Part shown: in pieces, positions 16,574-25,816 of the stretch
Layout of the letters: each line of letters opens with the position of its first letter
How positions within the stretch are numbered: position 1 is the first letter of the stretch
NCBI RefSeq assembly: GCF_000785435.2
Contig: NZ_JTDB02000001.1
Location: 1,454,499 to 1,518,498, forward strand
From: Paraburkholderia sacchari
GTDB taxonomy: Bacteria > Pseudomonadota > Gammaproteobacteria > Burkholderiales > Burkholderiaceae
DNA length: 64,000 nucleotides
Direction of reading: 5' to 3'
Notes under the pieces: generated by a model
Databases searched by the model: none
The model's input: the letters and a program-made list of their open reading frames with translations, nothing else
Told to the model about the DNA's origin: nothing
Made by a program: the position numbers and the translations under genes

Positions 16574-19500
16574 TTACGAAGCGCTGGCCCGCCGATTCTC
16601 GGCATGCGCGCCATTGGAGTCGGCATCGTCCGCTCCCTCCTCGCGCGCCGCCAAAGACGGCAACGGCTGCGCGCCGCTCGCCGTGCGCGCGAGCACGGGC
16701 CGCAGCGCCGCGCCGGTGTGGCTCGCGGCCACCTTCACGAGCCCCTCCGGATTCGCCGCGCCGACAATCATGCCGCCGCCTACACCACCCTCGGGACCGA
16801 GATCGATGATCCAGTCCGCTTCCGCGATCACGTCGAGGTCATGCTCGATCACGACCACGCTATGCCCTGCGTCAGCGAGGCGATGCAGCACGCGAATGAG
16901 GCGCGCCACGTCCGCCATGTGCAGGCCCACGGTGGGCTCGTCGAGCACGTAGAGCGTATGCGGCGCCTTCTGGCCGCGCCGCGTGACGTCGTCGCGCACT
17001 TTGGATAGCTCTGTGACGAGCTTGATACGCTGCGCCTCGCCGCCCGAGAGCGTCGGCGACGGCTGGCCGAGCGTGAGATAGCCGAGCCCGACGTCCTTCA
17101 TGAGTTGCAACGGATGCGCGATGTTCGTGATCGCGCCGAAGAACTCCACAGCCTCGTCGATCTCCATCGTCAGCACTTCGCCGATGTTCCGGCCGCGCCA
17201 CGTCACGGCCAGCGTTTCCGGATTGAAACGCTGGCCATGGCAGACATCGCACGGCACTTTCACATCGGGAAGGAAACTCATGCCGATCGTGCGCACCCCC
17301 TGGCCTTCACACGCCGGGCAGCGGCCATCGCCGGTATTGAACGAAAAACGCGACGCGCTGTAGCCACGTGCGCGCGCCTCGAGCGTATCGGCAAAGAGGC
17401 GGCGAATCGCGTCCCACACGCCGATATAGGTGGCAGGACACGAACGCGGCGTTTTTCCGATCGGCGTCTGGTCGACTTCGAGCACGCGGTCGATGGTTTC
17501 CCATCCGCTAATCGAGTCGCAGCCCTGCCACGTATGCGAAACATCGAGCTTCGGCTTCGCGCTCGTGCGCGCCAGCACGCTCGAGCGCCGTTCGGCCGCG
17601 CCCGGCGTGCTTTCCTTTGCCGCCTTGCGCGCGCGGCGCTCCGCCGGCGACGACAGCACCGACCTCCCCACCGCGTCGAGCAGATTCGAAAGCAGCACGT
17701 CGCGCGCGAGCGTCGACTTGCCCGAGCCGCTCACGCCCGTGATCGCCACGAGGCGGCCGAGCGGGATCTGCGCGGTCACATCGCGCAGATTGTGCAGCTT
17801 GCCGCCATGCACCGTGAGCCACTGCGCCGGTACGGCTTCGCGGCCCGCGCGCGCCGGCTTGACTTCCCGGCGTGGCTGCAGCGGATGCACGATCGGATGC
17901 GCGAGATAGCGGCCTGTAATGGAGTCGGCCTGCGCCGCAAGATCGGCGACCTTGCCCTGCGCGACCACGCGTCCGCCGCGCTTGCCGGCGCTCGGCCCGA
18001 TATCGATGATGTGATCCGCGCGGCGGATCGTGTCTTCATCGTGCTCGACGACAACGAGCGTATTGCCCTTCTCGCCGAGACTGCGCAGCGCGTCGAGCAG
18101 GATCTGGTTGTCGCGCGGATGCAAACCGATCGTCGGTTCGTCGAGCACATAGCACACGCCCTGCAGATTGCTGCCGAGTTGCGCCGCGAGACGAATGCGC
18201 TGCGCCTCGCCGCCCGAGAGACTCGGCGCGGCGCGATCGAGGCTCAGATAGCCGAGCCCGACTTCTTCGAGAAACTGCAAGCGGCTGCGGATTTCGCTCA
18301 CCACGTCGCGTGCGATTTGCGCGTCGCGTCCGCTTAATTCGAGCGATTCGATCCAGCGGCGCGTTTCGGCCACCGTCCACTGCGCGACATCGACGATCGC
18401 ATGCGCGTCGAAGGTCACCGCACGCGCCTCCGGATTCAGGCGCGTGCCGTGACAGTCCGGACACGGCTCGTCGACCATGCCCTCCGGTTCCTGCTCTTCG
18501 GACGGCAAGGTCTGCTCTCGGCCGCGATCATCGGCAGCAAGAACGGTATCGTCATAGACCGCGCGCTGCTCGCGCGTGAGCGCAAGCCCCGTGCCCACGC
18601 AGGTCGTGCACCAGCCGTGCTTGCTGTTGTACGAGAACATGCGCGGATCGAGCTCGGGATAGCTCGTGCCGCACACGGGGCAGGCACGCCGCGTCGAGAG
18701 CACTTTCACCATGCCGATGCGTGCAGTCGAATTGCCGTTGCCGATTGCATGATCGAGTCCGTCGAGCGGCGCCAGCAAATGCATGACACCCTTGCCGGCT
18801 TCGAGCGTCGCATCGAGCAACTGGCGCAGTTGCGCCTCGTTTTCGGGCTCGATCACGAGATCGCCGACCGGCAACTCGATCGTGTGCTCGCGGAACCGGT
18901 CGAGCTTCGGCCACGGCGCTACCGGCACGAATTCCCCATCGACGCGCAGATGCGTATTGCCGCGCGCCTTCGCCCATTTCGCGAGATCCGTATACACGCC
19001 CTTGCGGTTCACGACGAGCGGCGCGAGCAGCCCCACGTGCTGGCCGCGATGCTCGCGCAGCAGTTGCGCGACGATGGCATCGGCGCTTTGCGACGTCACG
19101 GGCGTGCCGTCGTGCACGCAATGCTGCACGCCGAGCTTCACGTACAGCAGCCGCAGGAAGTGCCACACCTCGGACGTGGTCGCGACCGTGCTCTTGCGAC
19201 CGCCGCGCGAGAGACGCTGTTCGATGGCGACCGTGGGCGGAATGCCGTAGACCGCATCGACCTCCGGCCGCCCTGCGGGCTGCACGATGGAACGCGCGTA
19301 GGCGTTCAACGATTCGAGGTAACGGCGCTGTCCCTCATGGAACAGAATGTCGAACGCGAGCGTGGACTTGCCCGAACCCGAAACGCCGGTAATGACGTTG
19401 AACCGGCCATGCGGAATGTCGACGTCGAGCGCCTTGAGATTGTGCTCGCGCGCGTTCACGATGCGCACCACGTCTTCGCCCTGAATCTCGCGGCGCGCCT

Positions 19501-22500
19501 GCGCCGCACGCAACGCCGTCTGCAGCGCCACGCCCTCTTCTTCGGCAACGAGCGTGCCGACACCGTTGCCGAGCGCGGCTTCATAACGTTCGAGCGCCGC
19601 GCCCGTATGCGAGCGCGGACAGGCGATCACGTCGTCCGGGGTGCCGACGCACACCACCTCGCCGCCCGCGTCGCCCCCTTCGGGGCCGAGGTCGATCAGC
19701 CAGTCCGCAGCACGGATCACGTCGAGATTATGTTCGATCACGAGCAGCGAATGGCCGCCCGCGAGCAGCTTGCCGAACGCGCGCATGAGCTTGGCGATGT
19801 CGTCGAAATGCAGGCCCGTGGTGGGCTCGTCGAACATGAAAAGGCGCCCGCCCGCTGCGGTCTCCTTGCTCCCCTTGCCGTTTGCCTGCGCCGTTTCCGC
19901 AAGATAGCCCGCGAGCTTCAGGCGCTGCGCCTCGCCGCCCGAAAGCGTCGGCACGGGCTGCCCGAGCTTCACGTATTCGAGGCCCACGTCGACGATCGGC
20001 TGAATTACCCTCAATACTTCGGCATCCTCACCGAAGCACTGCACTGCCTCGCTCACGGTGAGATCCAGCACGTCCGCCACCGACAGCAGGCGGCCGCCGC
20101 GCTCAATCTTCACTTCGAGCACTTCAGGGCGATAGCGGCTGCCGTCGCAGTCCGGGCAACGCAGATAGACGTCGCTCAGGAACTGCATTTCGATATGCTC
20201 GAAGCCCGAGCCGCCGCAGGTCGGGCAGCGCCCCTCGCCCGAGTTGAAGCTGAACATGCCCGGCGTGTAGCCGCGCTGCTTCGCGAGCGGCGCCCTGGCG
20301 AACAGCTTGCGGATCTCGTCGAACGCTCCCACGTAGCTGGCCGGATTCGAGCGCGCGGTCTTGCCGATCGGCGACTGATCGACGAACACGGCGTCGCTGA
20401 TCTGCTCCGCGCCGACCAGATTGCGATAGACGCCCGGCGCTTCGGTTGCCTTGCCGAGATGGCGCGCAAGCGCCGGATACAGCACGTCCTGCACCAGAGT
20501 CGATTTTCCCGAGCCCGAGACGCCCGTCACGCACACTAGCCGCTGCAGCGGAATTTCCACCGTGACATCGCGCAGGTTGTGCTCGCTCGCGCCTTCGAGC
20601 ACAAGGCGTGGCGTGTCCGCATCGACGGCTCGGCGTGCCCAGTGCGACGCGTCGGCGACGGCGCGGTGGCCGCCCAGATACTCGCCCGTCAAGGTGCCGG
20701 ACGAGCGGATGTCGTCGGGTGTGCCGTCGTAGACAATCGTGCCGCCGCGCTCGCCGGGGCCGGGCCCCATGTCGATCAGGCGGTCGGCGGCCAGCATCAC
20801 CGAGGGATCGTGTTCGACGACCACTAGCGTGTTACCGGCGTCGCGCAGGCGCTGCATGGCCTCGACGATACGGTTCAGGTCGCGCGGATGCAGGCCGATG
20901 CTCGGCTCGTCGAGCACGAACAGCGTTTTCGTGAGCGACGTGCCGAGCGCCGTGGTCAGGTTGATGCGCTGCACCTCGCCACCCGAAAGCGTGCGGCTCT
21001 GGCGGTCGAGCGTGAGATAGCCGAGGCCGACGTCGCACAGATACTTCAGTCGTGTGCGCACCTCAGCGAGCAGCAGCTTGAGCGCGTCGTCAAGCAGTGC
21101 AGACGATAGCGAAAGACCGTCGAAGAAAAGGCGAATGCGCTCGATCGGCAGCAGCATGACGTCGTGCAGCGTGAGACCGGGCAGCGCTTCGAGTTGCGCG
21201 CGCGACCACTCCACACCGCGCGGCATGAAGCGCGCTTCGGGCGCGAGCACTTCGTCGGCGTTTTCGCCGGTGCCGAGGCGCCATTGCAGCGCTTCCGTTT
21301 TCAGGCGCGCGCCGCCGCACGTTTCGCACGGCGTGTAGCTGCGGTACTTCGAAAGCAGCACGCGAATGTGCATCTTGTACGCCTTCGACTCCAGATACTG
21401 AAAGAACCGCTTGACGCCATACCACTGCGTTTGCCAGCTGCCCTTCCAGTCAGGCGTGCCATCGAGCACCCAGTCGCGCTGCTCCTGCGTCAGTTCCGAC
21501 CATGCGGTGTCGCGTGGGATGCCGGCCTTGGCGGCGTAGCGCATCAGGTCGTCCTGGCACTCCTTCCACGCGGGCGTTTGTAGCGGCTTGATCGCGCCGC
21601 CGCGCAGCGTCTTACGCGCGTCGGGAATCACGAGCCCCCAGTCGACGCCGATCACGCGGCCGAAGCCGCGGCACACCTCGCAGGCGCCGTAGGCCGAGTT
21701 GAACGAGAACAGCGCCGGCTGCGGGTCTGCATAGCGCAGATCGCTGTCGGGGCAATGGAGGCCGGTGGAAAAACGCCAGATCAGCGGCTCGGATTTCTCA
21801 TCGGAAACGTCGGCGGCGCCGTCGGCTTCCGATATGACATAGATGTTCACGCGTCCGGCGCCGCGTCTGAGCGAAGCCTCGATCGCCTCGATCACGCGGC
21901 TCTTTTCGGCGTTCTGCAGGCGGAAGCGGTCGGCCACCACGTCGAGCATCTTGCGCGTGCCGTCGGCGGTTTTCACTTCGCGCTGCGCCTGCACGCGCGT
22001 ATAGCCGCTCGCGGAAAGCCATTGCGCAACTTCTTCTTCGGTAGTCGTCTCGGGCAGCTCGACCGGGAACGTCACGACGAGGCGCGGATCATCCGCCGCC
22101 GTGCGCGCGCGCAATTCCGCGTAAATCGTCTCGGGCGTGTCGTGGCGCACCGGCTGCGCGGTCATGCGGTCGAACAGATTCGCGGCGCGCGCGTAGAGCA
22201 GCTTCAGATGGTCGTTGAGCTCCGTCATCGTGCCGACCGTGGAGCGCGAACTGCGCACCGGATTGGTCTGGTCGATGGCGATGGCGGGCGGCACGCCGTC
22301 GACGCGATCGACCTGCGGCCGGTCCATGCGATCGAGAAACTGACGCGCATAGGCACTGAAGGTTTCGACGTAACGGCGCTGCCCTTCCGCGTAAAGGGTG
22401 TCGAATACGAGACTTGATTTGCCCGAACCTGACGGCCCGGTTACGACCGTCATTTGGCCGGTGTGCAGATCGAGGTCGAGATTCTTGAGGTTGTGCTGGC

Positions 22501-22549
22501 GGGCACCGCGGATTCGAATGGATCGGTTATCGCTCACTTGCGCTGGCAT
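16574..22549 (-). CDS. tandem-fused UvrA (two complete UvrA units in one chain)
   Basis: A 1991-residue protein about twice normal UvrA length (about 940-1000). Two whole UvrA units follow each other: unit 1 at 1 to about 990, then a 30-residue linker, then unit 2 from about 1020 to 1991. Four ATPase modules are intact: Walker A at 38-45 (GPSGSGKS) and near 676, 1056 and 1606 (GVSGSGKS), with LSGGE(V/A)QR signatures near 521, 871, 1446 and 1833. Zinc-finger CxxC pairs occur in both units (CPTCGGSG...CPDCDG and CPACEGQG...CDVCHG). UvrA normally works as a dimer that finds damage and loads UvrB; this protein could be a covalent dimer. Long open frames on the opposite strand are shadows. The frame has no interruption over 6 kb, so it is under selection. 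No operon partner is seen. Confidence 0.93.
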   Translation of the reverse strand: MPAQVSDNRSIRIRGARQHNLKNLDLDLHTGQMTVVTGPSGSGKSSLVFDTLYAEGQRRYVETFSAYARQFLDRMDRPQVDRVDGVPPAIAIDQTNPVRSSRSTVGTMTELNDHLKLLYARAANLFDRMTAQPVRHDTPETIYAELRARTAADDPRLVVTFPVELPETTTEEEVAQWLSASGYTRVQAQREVKTADGTRKMLDVVADRFRLQNAEKSRVIEAIEASLRRGAGRVNIYVISEADGAADVSDEKSEPLIWRFSTGLHCPDSDLRYADPQPALFSFNSAYGACEVCRGFGRVIGVDWGLVIPDARKTLRGGAIKPLQTPAWKECQDDLMRYAAKAGIPRDTAWSELTQEQRDWVLDGTPDWKGSWQTQWYGVKRFFQYLESKAYKMHIRVLLSKYRSYTPCETCGGARLKTEALQWRLGTGENADEVLAPEARFMPRGVEWSRAQLEALPGLTLHDVMLLPIERIRLFFDGLSLSSALLDDALKLLLAEVRTRLKYLCDVGLGYLTLDRQSRTLSGGEVQRINLTTALGTSLTKTLFVLDEPSIGLHPRDLNRIVEAMQRLRDAGNTLVVVEHDPSVMLAADRLIDMGPGPGERGGTIVYDGTPDDIRSSGTLTGEYLGGHRAVADASHWARRAVDADTPRLVLEGASEHNLRDVTVEIPLQRLVCVTGVSGSGKSTLVQDVLYPALARHLGKATEAPGVYRNLVGAEQISDAVFVDQSPIGKTARSNPASYVGAFDEIRKLFARAPLAKQRGYTPGMFSFNSGEGRCPTCGGSGFEHIEMQFLSDVYLRCPDCDGSRYRPEVLEVKIERGGRLLSVADVLDLTVSEAVQCFGEDAEVLRVIQPIVDVGLEYVKLGQPVPTLSGGEAQRLKLAGYLAETAQANGKGSKETAAGGRLFMFDEPTTGLHFDDIAKLMRAFGKLLAGGHSLLVIEHNLDVIRAADWLIDLGPEGGDAGGEVVCVGTPDDVIACPRSHTGAALERYEAALGNGVGTLVAEEEGVALQTALRAAQARREIQGEDVVRIVNAREHNLKALDVDIPHGRFNVITGVSGSGKSTLAFDILFHEGQRRYLESLNAYARSIVQPAGRPEVDAVYGIPPTVAIEQRLSRGGRKSTVATTSEVWHFLRLLYVKLGVQHCVHDGTPVTSQSADAIVAQLLREHRGQHVGLLAPLVVNRKGVYTDLAKWAKARGNTHLRVDGEFVPVAPWPKLDRFREHTIELPVGDLVIEPENEAQLRQLLDATLEAGKGVMHLLAPLDGLDHAIGNGNSTARIGMVKVLSTRRACPVCGTSYPELDPRMFSYNSKHGWCTTCVGTGLALTREQRAVYDDTVLAADDRGREQTLPSEEQEPEGMVDEPCPDCHGTRLNPEARAVTFDAHAIVDVAQWTVAETRRWIESLELSGRDAQIARDVVSEIRSRLQFLEEVGLGYLSLDRAAPSLSGGEAQRIRLAAQLGSNLQGVCYVLDEPTIGLHPRDNQILLDALRSLGEKGNTLVVVEHDEDTIRRADHIIDIGPSAGKRGGRVVAQGKVADLAAQADSITGRYLAHPIVHPLQPRREVKPARAGREAVPAQWLTVHGGKLHNLRDVTAQIPLGRLVAITGVSGSGKSTLARDVLLSNLLDAVGRSVLSSPAERRARKAAKESTPGAAERRSSVLARTSAKPKLDVSHTWQGCDSISGWETIDRVLEVDQTPIGKTPRSCPATYIGVWDAIRRLFADTLEARARGYSASRFSFNTGDGRCPACEGQGVRTIGMSFLPDVKVPCDVCHGQRFNPETLAVTWRGRNIGEVLTMEIDEAVEFFGAITNIAHPLQLMKDVGLGYLTLGQPSPTLSGGEAQRIKLVTELSKVRDDVTRRGQKAPHTLYVLDEPTVGLHMADVARLIRVLHRLADAGHSVVVIEHDLDVIAEADWIIDLGPEGGVGGGMIVGAANPEGLVKVAASHTGAALRPVLARTASGAQPLPSLAAREEGADDADSNGAHAENRRASAS

Positions 22550-22702
22550 TCCGGCTGGATCAAACGCGGGAGCCGGGCGTGACCGCCCGGCAGTTCGCAG
22601 CCCGGCACGGGCTGTCTTGATCGAGATTCTACTGTATGTTTATACAGCACGCCGGGTATGCGCCGTTCGGTTTCCGATGGGCAATATTTGCCGTCGCCCT
22701 GC

Positions 22703-23800
22703 TTAACCCATCTTGTAACGTTCGAGCCAATGCGCGTAAGGCGCGGGCAGCGTCCACGCGGCGCGCTCGACCCTCAACTCCTGGGCGGCAAAGTACGGCC
22801 AGTGCGGGTTCGCGAGGTGCGCGCGGCCGACCATCACCAGGTCGAGTTGCTCCGAGGCCACGCAACGTTCCGCAAGCTCGGGCGTGCCGATACCCCACGC
22901 CGACGACACCGGCAACCCCGCCGCGCGACGCACCTTCTGCGCGATCGGCGCGAGGAAAGCCGGCGCCCAGGGAATCCGCGCGGCCGGGGTGGAAAAGCCC
23001 ACGCTCACGCCCAGCATGTCGAGCCCTTCGCGCTTGAAGTTCTTGGCCAGTTCGATCGACTCGGCGAGCGTCTGCTCGTCGCGGCCGTCGTATTCGATCA
23101 CGCCGAAACGCGCGGTCAGCGGCAGGTGCTCCGGCCAGACCTTGCGCACCGCAGCCAGCGTTTCCAGAAGGAAACGGCTGCGGTTTTCGAGGCTGCCGCC
23201 ATAAGCGTCGTTGCGCTGGTTCGAATGTTCCGAAAAGAAACTCTGGCCGAGGTAGCCGTGCGCGAAGTGCAGTTCGAGCCACTCGAAGCCGGCGTCGAGC
23301 GCGCGCTTCGCCGCCGCAACGAAGTCTTCGCGCACGCGCGCGATGTCGTCGAGCGTCATTGCGCGCGGGACCTTCGGCAGATGCGCGCCGAACTCGATCG
23401 GGGACGGCGCAATCGTCTGCCAACCGCGCGCATCGATTTCGGCGATATGGTCGTCGCCTTCCCACGGACGGTTCGCGCTCGCCTTGCGGCCCGCGTGTGC
23501 GAGCTGGATGCCCGGCACCGCGCCCGCCGCCTTGATTGCGGCGACCGTCGGCGCAAAGGCCTTGGCCTGCTCGTCGTTCCAGATGCCCGTACAGCCCGGC
23601 GTGATGCGGCCTTCCGGCGAAACCGCCGTGGCCTCGACAATCACGAGGCCTGCGCCGCCGCGCGCGATTTGTGCGTAGTGGACGTGATGCCAATCGTTGA
23701 TCACGCCGTCGACGGCCATGTACTGGCACATCGGCGGAACGGCGATGCGGTTGCGCAGCGTTGTGCTCTTGAGCTTGAACGGTTCGAACAATGCAGACAT
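22703..23800 (-). CDS. old yellow enzyme (NADH:flavin oxidoreductase, YqjM/NamA class)
   Basis: A 365-residue FMN ene-reductase with a TIM barrel. It opens with MSALFEPFKLKSTTLRNRIAVPPMCQYMA; the Cys in PMCQY is the redox-tuning Cys of the YqjM-like (class III) group. LHFAHGYLGQSFFSEHSNQR near residue 175 holds the substrate-side and dimer motifs, and SAWGIGTPELAERCV the FMN phosphate-binding region. Such enzymes reduce electrophilic alkenes, nitro esters and quinones with NADPH. Nearby on the same strand are a DJ-1/PfpI gene and a TetR regulator, a grouping like nemRA-gloA electrophile defence. Confidence 0.93.
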   Translation of the reverse strand: MSALFEPFKLKSTTLRNRIAVPPMCQYMAVDGVINDWHHVHYAQIARGGAGLVIVEATAVSPEGRITPGCTGIWNDEQAKAFAPTVAAIKAAGAVPGIQLAHAGRKASANRPWEGDDHIAEIDARGWQTIAPSPIEFGAHLPKVPRAMTLDDIARVREDFVAAAKRALDAGFEWLELHFAHGYLGQSFFSEHSNQRNDAYGGSLENRSRFLLETLAAVRKVWPEHLPLTARFGVIEYDGRDEQTLAESIELAKNFKREGLDMLGVSVGFSTPAARIPWAPAFLAPIAQKVRRAAGLPVSSAWGIGTPELAERCVASEQLDLVMVGRAHLANPHWPYFAAQELRVERAAWTLPAPYAHWLERYKMG

Positions 23801-24127
23801 CTAGTGCTCTCCTGTATTAACCCGAGCCGCCACTCTAGTGGCCCGCTCCGGTCACGTAACGGTTACTGATTGACGCAAGCACCCAATGCGCGCAACGCGT
23901 GCGTTGGGTTTGAAAAATCGGGATTTCCTCGCGTTGCCGAAAGGAAACAGAGATCGGAAGCAGACGGCGGCGGTCGCGAACTCCCCGCCCTCCTCGATTG
24001 AGCGCCGGCCCCGCAACGGGCAAACCGGCGCACTCACCGGATACAACTCGCGTGCGATACATCCGGTGAAGAAACTCGAAGCTGGACTGGCCGCGCCTGC
24101 AATCCTTTACAGGCAACCAGCCCGTAT
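23801..24127. promoter_or_regulatory. upstream region of the old yellow enzyme with two palindromes
   Basis: No gene. GCCACT-CT-AGTGGC at 23829-23842 lies 29 bases before the start codon, and GTAAC-G-GTTAC at 23856-23866 lies further up. Both could be operator sites. The TAGAC box found for the TetR gene is not present here. Confidence 0.45.
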
Positions 24128-24811
24128 TTACTTGCTGCGCAGCGCCGCAAGCAGCGCGTGAGCAACCGGTTCCGACGAAGCCGGGTTCTGCCCGGTGATG
24201 AGCAATCCGTCAGTTTCGACATGCGGCGCCCAGTCAGCGGCTTTCGTGTACTTGCCACCGCTTTCCTTGAGCATGTCCTCGACAAGGAACGGCACCACGT
24301 CGGTCAGTTGCACCGCAGCCTCTTCGCTATTCGAAAAGCCGGTGACCGCCTTGCCCGCCACCAGAGGCTGGCCGTCCGCGCCCTTCACATGGCGTAGCAC
24401 GCCCGGCGCATGGCACACGGCCGCGACCGGCTTGCCCGCCGCAATCGTTTTCTCGATCAGTGCGATCGAGACCGGATCTTCCGCGAGGTCCCACAACGGG
24501 CCGTGGCCGCCGGGGTAGAACACCGCGTCGAACGTGCTCGCATCGACATCGGCGAGGCGTTTCGTATTGGAAAGCTCGGCACGCGCCGTGGCGTCGGCGT
24601 CGAAGCGGCGCGTCGCGTCGGTCTGAGCCGTGGGGTCGCTGCTCTTCGGATCGAGCGGCGGCTGGCCGCCCTTGGGCGAAGCCAGCATGATCTGCGCCCC
24701 CGCGTCTCGCAACGCGTAATACGGCGCGGCAAATTCTTCGAGCCAGAAGCCGGTCTTCTTGCCCGTGTTGCCGAGGTCTTCGTGCGAAGTCAAAACGATC
24801 AGTACCTTCAT
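24128..24811 (-). CDS. DJ-1/PfpI family protein (type 1 glutamine amidotransferase-like)
   Basis: A 227-residue alpha/beta protein. The nucleophile elbow AAVCHAPGVLRHV near residue 130 carries the reactive Cys followed by His; the Glu near the N terminus (HEDLGNTGKKTGFWLEE) completes the usual triad. FYPGGHGPLWDLAEDP is the oxyanion-side motif. This subgroup (YDR533c/Hsp31-like) often has glyoxalase III activity, converting methylglyoxal to lactate without cofactor. It carries a TAGACCAGTCGTCTA operator 81 bases before its start, the same as the TetR gene next door, so co-control is very likely. Confidence 0.9.
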   Translation of the reverse strand: MKVLIVLTSHEDLGNTGKKTGFWLEEFAAPYYALRDAGAQIMLASPKGGQPPLDPKSSDPTAQTDATRRFDADATARAELSNTKRLADVDASTFDAVFYPGGHGPLWDLAEDPVSIALIEKTIAAGKPVAAVCHAPGVLRHVKGADGQPLVAGKAVTGFSNSEEAAVQLTDVVPFLVEDMLKESGGKYTKAADWAPHVETDGLLITGQNPASSEPVAHALLAALRSK

Positions 24812-24891
24812 CGGGTTCCTCTATTTGGTGATGTCCGTGTGCTTGCGCACTTCGCAAAACCGGTCCGCACAATGCGCCAGATACGAACTAT

Positions 24892-24906
24892 TAGACCAGT
24901 CGTCTA
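24892..24906. promoter_or_regulatory. TetR-type operator, copy 1
   Basis: TAGACCAGTCGTCTA, a palindrome with TAGAC/GTCTA arms and a five-base centre, upstream of the DJ-1/PfpI gene. An identical 15-mer lies upstream of the TetR gene at 25631-25645. Confidence 0.8.
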
Positions 24907-25004
24907 TTCATAGGCCGCGCCAAGCCGCCCGTTTATACGGCGCCCCGCTCAAGCGCGCCGCTTCACTGCAATCGTGTTACCGGGAAACGCCGGCTCGACT
25001 TCAA

Positions 25005-25607
25005 TCAGTCGCCGACCGGCAGATTCAACAATTGCCGCGTAGTCGTCATCGCAGCGTCGAGCGGGCTGCGGTCGCGACGGATCTTCTCCATCAATGTCGC
25101 GCCCAGCCATAGCTGATACAGGGCCGCCGCCGTTACGGCAGCATCGCTCACGCCCGAGAGCGACCCATCCGCGCGGCCTTCTTCGATGCATGCCGCGATG
25201 CGCGCGATGATCTCGTCCGTGCCGCGGCGCAGCACCGCGCGCATCGGCTCCGAAAGATCGCTGACCTCTGCGCCCAGCTTCACCGCGAGGCACTTGCCGT
25301 CCGGACCGTCCGCGCATTGCATCACGCGCCACGCGTCAAAATAGCCGATGAGCCGCGTGGCCGGCGTACCCGCCTCGCTCGAGAGCTGCACCGCGAGGCG
25401 TTCCGCGTACTCGGCGAAATACGACGTCAGCAACGCTTCGCCGAATGCTTCTTTCGAGCCGAAATAGTGATAGAACGACCCCTTGGGGACGCCTGCGGCC
25501 GCGAGGATCTCATTGAGACCCACGGCCGAAAAACCCTTGCCCAGCAAGATGGGCATGGCGGTATCGAGGATGTGTTGCCGCGTTTCGACGGCTGGCGCTG
25601 CGTTCAT
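25005..25607 (-). CDS. TetR/AcrR family transcriptional regulator
   Basis: A 200-residue repressor. Residues 9-55 form the TetR helix-turn-helix (RQHILDTAMPILLGKGFSAVGLNEILAAAGVPKGSFYHYFGSKEAF), the C-terminal domain binds the ligand and contains two Cys (MQCADGPDGKCLAVKLG, near residues 98 and 105) plus CIEEG. That Cys pattern is shared with the NemR/AcuR-like group, where Cys oxidation or alkylation by electrophiles releases DNA. Identical TAGACCAGTCGTCTA palindromes precede this gene and the DJ-1/PfpI gene on the same strand, so it probably represses itself and its neighbour. Confidence 0.9.
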   Translation of the reverse strand: MNAAPAVETRQHILDTAMPILLGKGFSAVGLNEILAAAGVPKGSFYHYFGSKEAFGEALLTSYFAEYAERLAVQLSSEAGTPATRLIGYFDAWRVMQCADGPDGKCLAVKLGAEVSDLSEPMRAVLRRGTDEIIARIAACIEEGRADGSLSGVSDAAVTAAALYQLWLGATLMEKIRRDRSPLDAAMTTTRQLLNLPVGD

Positions 25608-25630
25608 GGGTTGTCATGTTACCGGCGGAA

Positions 25631-25645
25631 TAGACCAGTCGTCTA
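25631..25645. promoter_or_regulatory. TetR-type operator, copy 2
   Basis: TAGACCAGTCGTCTA, 23 bases before the TetR start codon, identical to copy 1 at 24892-24906; expected site of autorepression. Confidence 0.8.
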
Positions 25646-25734
25646 GTAAACACGCATGCGGCGTAGTGTCTTCCACGATCGGAAACCCCTTCGCTCCGCG
25701 GCGTTTCCGAAACGAAACTCCAGGCCCAGAAATG

Positions 25735-25768
25735 AAAAACGCCGCCGGGCGCGAGCCCAAGCGGCGTT
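25735..25768 (-). terminator. terminator of the cyo operon
   Basis: AACGCCGC/GCGGCGTT stem with an inner GGGC/GCCC helix, followed on the minus strand by a five-T tail. It lies about 50 bases past the cyoD stop. Confidence 0.8.
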
Positions 25769-25775
25769 GTCTTGT

Positions 25776-25806
25776 CGTTATGCCGGAGTCAAGCTCCGGC
25801 ATAACG
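25776..25806. repeat. 13-bp perfect inverted repeat behind cyoD
   Basis: CGTTATGCCGGAG (25776-25788) and its complement (25794-25806) around a five-base loop, without T run. It sits between the cyoD stop and the terminator and may be an mRNA 3' stabiliser or a dispersed palindrome. Confidence 0.6.
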
Positions 25807-25816
25807 AAACAAGCAT

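Noticed and set aside
18401..20539. 712-codon plus-strand frame inside the uvrA gene
   Set aside because: Pure antisense shadow: composition rich in His, Arg and Ala as expected from the opposite strand of a high-GC gene, and the minus strand has unmistakable UvrA motifs.
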